Positions 50,765 to 58,000 of a DNA stretch of 58,000 nucleotides are shown piece after piece (position 1 is the first letter of the stretch; every line of letters starts with the position of its first letter). The DNA is from Cryptomeria japonica (lineage: Eukaryota; Streptophyta; Pinopsida; Cupressales; Cupressaceae), in assembly GCF_030272615.1 (NCBI RefSeq), contig NC_081411.1, positions 832,122,160 through 832,180,159 on the forward strand. Direction: 5' to 3'. The position numbers and the translations under genes were made by a program. The notes below the pieces were generated by a model. That model ran no database searches and was not told the origin of the DNA. It was given only the letters and a program-made list of their open reading frames with translations.

Positions 50765-52289
50765 CCATAGAGGGCTCCCTATGTATCAGTTTTGTACCAT
50801 TTTGTATGATGATGTAGACACCTTCGGGTGATTTTGTAGCCATATGTATTTTGACATCATTGTATCATGACACTTTTGATTATATATATATATGAGATGA
50901 TTCATCTTTGCGGCAGCTATATGCATGTGGACCTATGTGATGAGATGTTGCATGATGTATGTTGCTATGTGATGATTATGATATGGATGCAAATATGTAC
51001 ATGATGCAATGCAATATTTTTGTTCTTTTATGTTTTTAATGTGTTATGTATGCAAATGTGAATGTATGAAATGCAAATGAATATGAATATGATAATGCAA
51101 ATGTAAAATGTGTTAACATGTGTTGTGTGCAGGATGTGATGTAACTGTGATATCTATATGTATGTATGAAATGCTTAATATGTGATAATGTCAGCGAACT
51201 ACATGAAATGCAAATGTTTTTGGCGTGCAAGCAGGCTACACGGACTCAAGAAGGATGATGGAGGTCAATCAAGAAAGAGGGATGGAAGATAGAAGATATA
51301 AAAGTGAAAGAGCTTCTTGTGCGTTATCATCATTGAGCTTTATTATGGCAAGTAGGTTATGACAATCGAGGCATATGTTCAACCCAGAAATTCATTGTAC
51401 CCATTTGCATGGAGATAAGACAGTCGTAAACAAGGAATGCCCCGGTTCACACTAGACTCTCAGTGTCCTCATATCCTTGGACAAGTCATAGCATTACTAA
51501 GAGACAATTCACAGAAAGCAAAAGAAAAATAGGTGACGATACCCCATCCTCGCCTTTCTAGTCAAAGACATCCTAGAGATAAAAATCTCTAGTCAAAGAC
51601 ATCTTGGAAAAGCTAAAAGACATGTCACCAAAAAGATAGAATCAAAAGAAAACCAAGACTCGACACCAACATCCACTGTAGTCCTCAAGTTTAGTGTCTC
51701 TTGTCACTTGTATAAGTCTTATTTGATTGTGGTCACAATGTTTACTTTCACAAAAAGGATAGATAGCACTGAACCATAATGTTGTTTGAGTCTATTGAAA
51801 GATTTGATTTGTTGAAGCCCATTGTTACTGTTGTGTCTCATTTGAAACTGACTGAATCCATGCAATCGATACTTTATTGCGGAGAAGACGAAACTTTATT
51901 GTGGATTGGCCATGCAAATGCTACTTTGTTGTGGATTGTGCGTGGATAGACTGAAGGAAACTGGAAGAGACTGTACTCTTCGAAACATGTGATGTTCTTA
52001 GTTCCACACCCATCACTAGACGTAGGATTTGCCTTAGCCATAGATAGGAGCTGATTTATTATGGATGAAAAGGAATGTTTATTATTATGGGTGGCTAACC
52101 AATCTTAGGTAGATCAATAACAAGCCATGATGGGAACGGGTAAGTTTATTATGAATGAATAGGTTGTGAGTGTGTGCAAAGTAAAGGATGAAATGGAATC
52201 CTGAAGGAGGGAGGAGCAATGTCTCTACACATAGCGTCGGTGCCCAGTTTTCACCATGGTACTTGCCTAGAGAGCCCCTGAAGTGGTTT
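50765..52289. other. Gypsy 3' non-coding region between PMD unit and pol
   Basis: No domain is recognised on either strand. 50870-51230 is AT-rich with ATGCAAATG-like short repeats. It may serve as the 3' end of the PMD transcript. Confidence 0.5.
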
Positions 52290-52467
52290 TCACCATTGGA
52301 CGAAAATGTTTTTCTTTACTTTTTTTATTTTTGATTTTTTTTGTGTCACAAGGCGCCTATTTTCCAGGTTTTCACCAAGTAACGATTTTTTTATTTTATG
52401 ATTTTTTTGTATTTTGATATATATTTTTGATTTTTTTTGTATTTTTGAATTGGGATACTCTGAAGAG

Positions 52468-53406
52468 CTATGTGTAAAACCTGCGAAGGTGCATGCTGTT
52501 AATAGGATCCTCCAATGATTCACCCTCTGTGGTTGAGAGTTGATATGCACCAGATCCATATGTTGTTGTGATGATGTAAGGACCAAGCCAGTTTGGTTCG
52601 AACTTGCCCTTCTTCTCTCTGTCTTTCTGATTTTTAGGATTTTCTCTAAAAACCAAGTCACTTACCTCAAATGTGCGAGGCTTGACTTTATGATTGTAGT
52701 TGTGACTCATTCATTGTTGATAAGCCTTGAGATGATTAAAAGCATTTTGTCTTCATTCATCCAATAGTTCAAGTTCTTGTAAGCGAGAGACCCTATAGTC
52801 TTCATCACTAATAATTTTTTGCAAAGAGACTCGTAAAAAGGGTAACTCGACCTCGATAGGCAAGATAGCTTCAGTGTCGTAGACAAGTGAATAGGGTGTA
52901 GCTCCTGTAGGTGTGTGGACTCTTGTGCAGTAAGCCCAAAGTGCGGGATTAAGTTGGATATGCCAATTACGGCCAGCGTCGTCGACTGCCTTTTTCAAGA
53001 TTTTAAGGATTGTTTTATTAGATGCCTCAGCTTGACCGTTACCTTAGGGATAATAAGGTGTGGAAAAACGATGGGTAATATGAAAGCGGTCACAGAGTTC
53101 ACGGACATCCTGATTTTTGAAGGGACGCCCGTTATCAGTGATGATGGAAACAGGAATACCATATCGACAAATGATATAGTTGAGAATGAATGTAGCCATT
53201 TGTTTTCTAGTGACTTGTGTGGGAGGCATGACTTCGATCCATTTTATGAAATACTCTGTGGCAGTGATGATGAATTTATGACCATTGGAAGATGATGGGT
53301 GGATCTTGCCTATGAGACCGAGTCCCCACTAACAGAAGGGCCAAGGAGTCGCAATTGGTTGAAGTTCTTGTGCTAGCACATGGATGAGGTCTCCATGAAG
53401 TTGACA
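52468..53406 (-). pseudogene. Gypsy integrase core and C-terminus
   Basis: Same frame as RT and RNase H. The second catalytic Asp (VSIITDNGRPFKN) and the Glu (GNGQAEASNKTI) are kept, but the first reads WGLGLIGKI, with Gly for Asp. The C-terminal part has VSDLVFREN and KFEPNWLGPYIITTTYGSGA, ending HLRRFYT at the stop 52468-52470. Internal stops are at 53329, 53044, 52753 and 52711. Confidence 0.9.
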
Positions 53407-54183
53407 CTACTTACATTTCTTGACAAACTGATATGAATCTTTTTCCATATTGGGCCAGTAATATCCTGTCCTGATGAGTTTCTTGGCTAAGGTAGGACCA
53501 CTAGAATGTGGACCACATATCCCGTCATGTACTTCACGTAACGCAATCTGAGCTTCGTCGCTTTCTAAACATATAAGAAGAGTGTCATCTAGACCTCGAT
53601 GGTATAAGATATCTGCTAAAATGACATATCGAGAAGATTGGCGAATGAAAGTGCGACATTGGTTATTGGATAGATCAGGAGGTAGGGTATTGTCACGAAG
53701 GTATGTGAAAATGGAACCATATAACTGAGACTCTGGACCAACAACACATATCATCTCAGTAGGAGTGATTTCATATGAGGGAACCAAAAGGTTACCCACC
53801 AAGAACTCATAGCGGGTCTCATTCGGTGGTAGATCAATTAGTGAAGCAATTGTAGCCATGGCATCCGCGACTCTATTATGCTCTCTGGGTATTTGCTCAA
53901 AGTCTAACTTCGTGAAATGTTGTTTCAGGTCATCCACCATTCTTTTGTAAGGCATTAATTTATCGTCCTTTGTTTGGTAGTCATTAGTTTCCTGACGAAT
54001 TACAAGTTGAGAGTCCCCAAAAACACGAAGTTCCTAGATCTTCCACTGAACTGCAATCCGTAATCCAGTTGTTAATGCCTCATATTCCACTATGTTATTA
54101 GTGCAGGGAAATGATAATCAATATGATTTTTGTATAGAATCCCCTTGAGGAGTTATGAAGAGGATGCCAGCTCCTGCCCCATG
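53407..54183 (-). pseudogene. Gypsy archaeal-type RNase H and integrase zinc finger
   Basis: The extra RNase H of the Tat lineage runs from the end of the RT block (YFDDSYT) through EYEALTTGLRIAVQW, GDSQLVIRQ and PREHNRVADAMA. The integrase HHCC finger follows (REVHDGICGPHSSG, YYWPNMEKDSYQFVKKCK). Stops are at 54184-54186, 54118-54120, 54034-54036 and 53407-53409. Confidence 0.9.
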
Positions 54184-55671
54184 CTATGTGTATGAGTCGT
54201 CAAAGTATAGTTGTCGAGGCTTTGCATGTGACACTGTTAAAATGGATTCATCTGGAAATTCTGAAATTAGAGGAACATCATCTATCATGGGAGCATCTGC
54301 CAACTGATCTGCGATAGATTGTCCTTTTATTGCTTTTATGTCCACATACTCAATGTCGAATTCACTCAGGATCATCACCCATTTGGCTAGTCGCCCAGTA
54401 AGTGTTGCTTTATTGAGAAGGTATTTCAATGGATCAATCCTTGCAACCAACTTAGTCTTATGAGTTAGCATGTAATGTCGTAATTTATGCAAAGCAAAGA
54501 CCACAGCGAGACATGCACGCTCAATTGGTGTGTAGTTTAGCTCATATCCCACCAATGTGTGACTGATATAGTATACTACCTTTTCTTTGCCCTCAGCAAC
54601 TTGTTGTGCTAAGAGTGCCCCCAGTTCTATTGAAGTAGCTGATATGTATAGTAATAAAGGTTGATCTGGAACTGGTGGCATCAAAATTGGCGGATTCAGA
54701 AGATAATCTTTGAGTATCTGGAAAGCCTGTTGACAGTTATCATCCCATTTGAATTTGATGTTTTTATGTAGCAAGTGCTGAAAGGGATTACACTTATCTG
54801 CAAGTTGTGCTATGAATCTTTGTATGGACTGGAGTCTCCCTTGCAAAGATCAAAGTTGACTGATATTTCTTGGTGGTTGCATCTCTAGGATGGCCTTGAC
54901 TTTTGTTGGATTGGCTTCGATTCCTCTTTTTGATATAATGAATCCCAGGAGCTTCCCGGAGGTTACTCCAAAGACACATTTCTTGGGGTTTAATCTTACT
55001 TTATACTTTTCCAACCTATCAAAGATGACTGAAATTATGTCCAAATGTGTATCTCTGTCTATTGATTTACCCAAGAGGTCGTCAACATAATCTTCCACAG
55101 TTACGTGCATGAGATCATAAAAGATAGTAGTCATGGCTCTTTGATATGTAGCGCCTGCATTTTTTAGCCCAAAGGGCATGACATTCCAGCAGAAAGTTCC
55201 CCAAGGACAAGTGAATGTTGTTTTGTGCTGGTCCTCGGATGCAATTTTTATTTGATTGTAACCAGAGAATCCATCCATCAAAGATGACATCGCATGACTA
55301 GCTGTGAGATTGACAATCAAGTCAATGTTTGGTAATGAAAAATCATCCTTAGGACAAGCTTTATTGATGTCTCTAAAATCTGTACATATTTTGATACTAC
55401 GATCTGGTTTACTGACAGGCACTAAGTTGGAGATCCATTCGGGATAATCAATTGGGCATATGAATCTGACATCCAATAATTTCTCAAGCTCTGCTTTAAC
55501 TAATAATGTGACTTGTGGATGCATCTTTCTTAATTTTTGTTTCATTGGTTTTGCCCCCGGTTTAACTATCAAATGATGCATTACCAAATCTGGATCCAAT
55601 CCAAGCATATCAGCGTATGACCATGCAAAGTTGATTTGTTGTTCTGTGAAGAAACTTATGAATTTTGACCT
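54184..55671 (-). pseudogene. Gypsy reverse transcriptase and RNase H
   Basis: RT includes HHLIVKPGAKPMKQKLRKMH, FSLPNIDLIVNLTASHA, GYNQIKIASEDQHKTTF and YVDD in VEDYVDDLLGKS. A stop at 54850-54852 separates it from RNase H (LLLYISATSIELGALLAQ, YYISHTLVGYELNYTPIERA). The catalytic RT residues are present. This is one frame from 56616 to 52468 with no frameshift. Confidence 0.93.
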
Positions 55672-56650
55672 TTATGACTCTGTCAAAGATTGAGCCAGGA
55701 ATATGTTGTGTGGAACTTCTTTTGTGCCAACGTTTGTTTTGATAGTCTCCTCTACCAACATGGATGACTTTTCCTCATATGGTGCTGGGAGAATGTTGAG
55801 CCTTCCATCTTCGGGTGCCTCAGAGAGGTTTTCGCCCTCCGATACGTCCTTTCTTTTTACTTTTTTGGGGTCAGACAGTGCCACAATGTGGTTTTCGCCA
55901 TAAGACCCTTGGTTTGTTTTTATTTTTATATTTTTGCGACTAGAAGGCCTGACACCCTCACCAAAATATGCCATGCTATTGAGTTCTATAGTGTATCCCG
56001 CTTTATGGTCCCCAGGGGGAAGATCATCTCGTATGCCAAGATAGTCAATAAAAGCTTCATCATTTTGGAATGTGTCAAACTGTGCAGGTCCTTCATGGTC
56101 CCAGTCAATAAGTTGGTGGTGAACAAGGGGAAGGCCTTTGATGTCTTCGAAGTTAGCAGGGCTAAGAGTGAAGATGCAGTTATATTCAGGTATGTTGAGG
56201 TAGTTGTCAAGGTCATCATTGGCACTCTCCTCATCAGTCTCGATCGTGAATGAATCCAAATCATCATCACTAGTAGCGCATTCTAGGACAGGTGTTCTCA
56301 TTCTATGTGATTTCAACCTAGGACCTAGAGGCAAGGACTGTATGGGATCCTCCGGGGTTGTTTCTTGACCAACTTTGAATTTTTCATAAAATTCCTCTTC
56401 TTCTGTGGGTTCATCTGGCTCTCTAAATGTCTTGGTGAGCTCGTAGTCACTAGCGGATTTGTCTGAACCCCATTCCCATTCATTGGAGTCTATGGAATAG
56501 CGATTCTCTTGTTGAATTTTGGTAGCTTTGATTTGTAATGCTTTGTCTGTCCTTTGAGTGTGGACCTTGGAAGTCATGAAACCAAGTCTCTTCGAGCGTT
56601 CCTTTTTGAATGTCAATTCAGGTTGTAAAGGTTCAATGATGACTTCTTTT
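55672..56650 (-). pseudogene. Gypsy linker region between protease and RT
   Basis: The frame continues upstream of RT and contains acidic, Ser/Thr-rich text. It overlaps the gag-protease frame's end near 56650 in a different register (ALLA stop versus a SPLGLRKE-type reading). A single-base change there, or a programmed shift or splice as in Ogre-type elements, would explain this. It ends at a stop at 55672-55674. Confidence 0.8.
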
Positions 56651-56651
56651 C

Positions 56652-58000
56652 TTAAGCCAAGAGGGCTTTTGCCATCATACCTAAATTTTTGTTGAATCTT
56701 GAACCCTTTGCCATACTTTTCACATGGTATGTTGATGTGATATTGTGTATCATTTCAAGGTCTTTGTAAAGCGTTTTGTATAAGTCTTCCTCTTCCAGTT
56801 CACCCCATCTTTGAAAGATAGTAGGGTCCCATTTGAGTATAATGATAGATACCTTCTTATTAGGATGTGGTCTTCCATATTGTTTTGGTGAACTCATGAC
56901 TTGTCGTAAGTTCATGGTTTGATTCAAAGTGTATTCACCCATGCCCTTGTCTTGGAATTTGCCTTTAAGCTCACCTTGTTTTGAGGTCGAAGGTTTTAAT
57001 GATTTAGGATCAATGTATGCAGAAGAAGGAATAGCTTCGCGTTTACTAGGAATGATCGTCTCAGTTTTCGGTCTCAAGTTATTGCAGTATATGAATGGAT
57101 TAGGATCTCCATTAACTGTTATTTCAACTCCATTGTGAGGAAACTTGATGCATTGGTGATATGTAGATGGGACTGCCCTCATTTCATGAATCCAAGGACA
57201 TCCTAGTAATATATTGTATGTGAGATCTAAGTCTAGGACTTGACAAACCACATCCTTTGTAACTGGCCCAACTCTGAGAGGCAAGATGACTGTGCCTTTG
57301 GATGAACGCTCTTCATCATCATATGCCTTGATGGTAATTTTGTTTGTAGAATTCACAACTTTATCATAATATCCCAATTGTTTAATAGTGCTCAATGTAC
57401 AAATGTTTAGACCTGCTCCTCCATCTATCAGGACTTGTTTTATTTGATGTTTGTGTATGAAGGCTTCAATGTGTAAAGGTGCATTATGTGGTTGACTTAC
57501 AGAGGCGTCATCGGCTTCTGTGAATTTAAGGGAGTGTGGAATGGAAAGGTATCCCACCATGGCTTGAAACTGGTCCACATTCAAATAAGTAGGGACAGAA
57601 GTGTCTCTCAAGATTTTGTCAAGAATGGCTTTATGTGCGGGGGATATGTGCAAGAGCTCAAGGATGGAGATGAGAGCGGGTGTCTTCCCTAACTGTTCTA
57701 CAAGATCGTACTCAGGCTTGGTTGATGAGGAAGCAGTGTTTTTAGCTGGAGCACCTTGCAAAGTGAGTTTACCTTGGCAAGTTGTGACATTACATTCAAA
57801 GGTAGGTTCAGAAGAAGATCCAATGCCTTTTAGGACAATCTTGGGTCTTTGGGTAGAATTCTCAGGCGTTTTGTCCTTGATGATAATGGTAGAGACATAA
57901 TTGTCCATTGAAATGTGATTGATAGTTGAATCATAGTTATAAGATGCTCTGGTATAGTTGGTTTGGTCATCTGTGGCTGTAGATTTTCCCTTGTCATGTT
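56652..58000 (-). CDS. Gypsy gag-protease frame, open at window edge
   Basis: The frame is open from 58000 to the stop at 56652-56654. The gag C-terminal part has YDLVEQLGKTPALISILELL, and the retropepsin is at about 57380-57560 with VLIDGGAGLNICTLSTIKQL (catalytic Asp in the DGG motif), then YNILLGCPWIHEMRAVPSTY. It is the only long stretch of this element without an internal stop. Gag would form the particle and the protease would cut the polyprotein. The N-terminal gag lies right of the window. Confidence 0.88.
   Translation of the reverse strand, partial: HDKGKSTATDDQTNYTRASYNYDSTINHISMDNYVSTIIIKDKTPENSTQRPKIVLKGIGSSSEPTFECNVTTCQGKLTLQGAPAKNTASSSTKPEYDLVEQLGKTPALISILELLHISPAHKAILDKILRDTSVPTYLNVDQFQAMVGYLSIPHSLKFTEADDASVSQPHNAPLHIEAFIHKHQIKQVLIDGGAGLNICTLSTIKQLGYYDKVVNSTNKITIKAYDDEERSSKGTVILPLRVGPVTKDVVCQVLDLDLTYNILLGCPWIHEMRAVPSTYHQCIKFPHNGVEITVNGDPNPFIYCNNLRPKTETIIPSKREAIPSSAYIDPKSLKPSTSKQGELKGKFQDKGMGEYTLNQTMNLRQVMSSPKQYGRPHPNKKVSIIILKWDPTIFQRWGELEEEDLYKTLYKDLEMIHNITSTYHVKSMAKGSRFNKNLGMMAKALLA

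Larger units (their letters stand above)
46746..58000 (-). mobile_element. Tat/Ogre-type Ty3/Gypsy retrotransposon, 5' end beyond window
   Basis: On the minus strand: gag-protease (58000-56652, open at the edge), RT, RNase H, an extra archaeal-type RNase H and integrase (to 52468), a long 3' region with an antisense PMD unit, a purine tract and a 781-bp 3' LTR. The extra RNase H and the DGGAGLN / YNILLGCPWIH protease text are typical of the Tat lineage. At least 11.25 kb lie in the window. The 5' LTR and gag start are not visible. Confidence 0.93.

Overview
The window looks like nuclear DNA of a seed plant, most likely a gymnosperm (inference). The reasons are its AT-rich composition, plant-type tRNA-Met primer sites, many plant LTR retrotransposons, and one ordinary plant gene stretched by very long repeat-filled introns. 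No organellar, bacterial or viral gene clusters were seen.

Positions 1-36667 hold the 5' portion of one host gene on the minus strand. It is RAPTOR, the substrate-recruiting subunit of the TOR kinase complex. Ten coding exons can be read: 36314-36667, 20973-21075, 18897-18979, 18641-18799, 18424-18540, 18128-18288, 6508-6662, 6248-6392, 6077-6155 and 920-1021. All have GT/AG borders and consistent phases, giving 486 codons with no stop. They cover the caspase-like Raptor N-terminal domain with its His/Cys pair. The HEAT and WD40 parts must lie left of position 1. Introns 1 (15.2 kb), 6 (11.5 kb) and 9 (5.1 kb) carry nearly all the foreign DNA: a full-length Copia element (9805-15010, minus), a short non-autonomous relative (3385-5552, plus), a hAT remnant, older Copia and LINE pieces, a tRNA-derived SINE and several local tandem duplications.

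Positions 36668-37600 are the likely leader and promoter of RAPTOR, with a degenerate minisatellite. From about 37.6 kb onward the window is an intergenic nest of repeats. It contains an unidentified decayed reading frame (39439-40200, minus), an internally deleted Copia element (about 40230-41935, minus), and a truncated Copia element (about 41940-46745, plus) that carries a 1-kb solo LTR inside it.

A large Tat/Ogre-type Gypsy element on the minus strand starts at 46746 and runs off the right edge. Its gag-protease-RT-RNase H-archaeal-type RNase H-integrase region is decayed. Between integrase and its 3' LTR lies an antisense (plus-strand) gene-like unit: a TATA box, a possible short first exon with a splice donor, two minisatellites, and a 631-codon frame (48872-50764). 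That frame encodes a plant mobile domain (PMD) protein interrupted only by nine nonsense codons. This antisense PMD unit is the most interesting item in the window.
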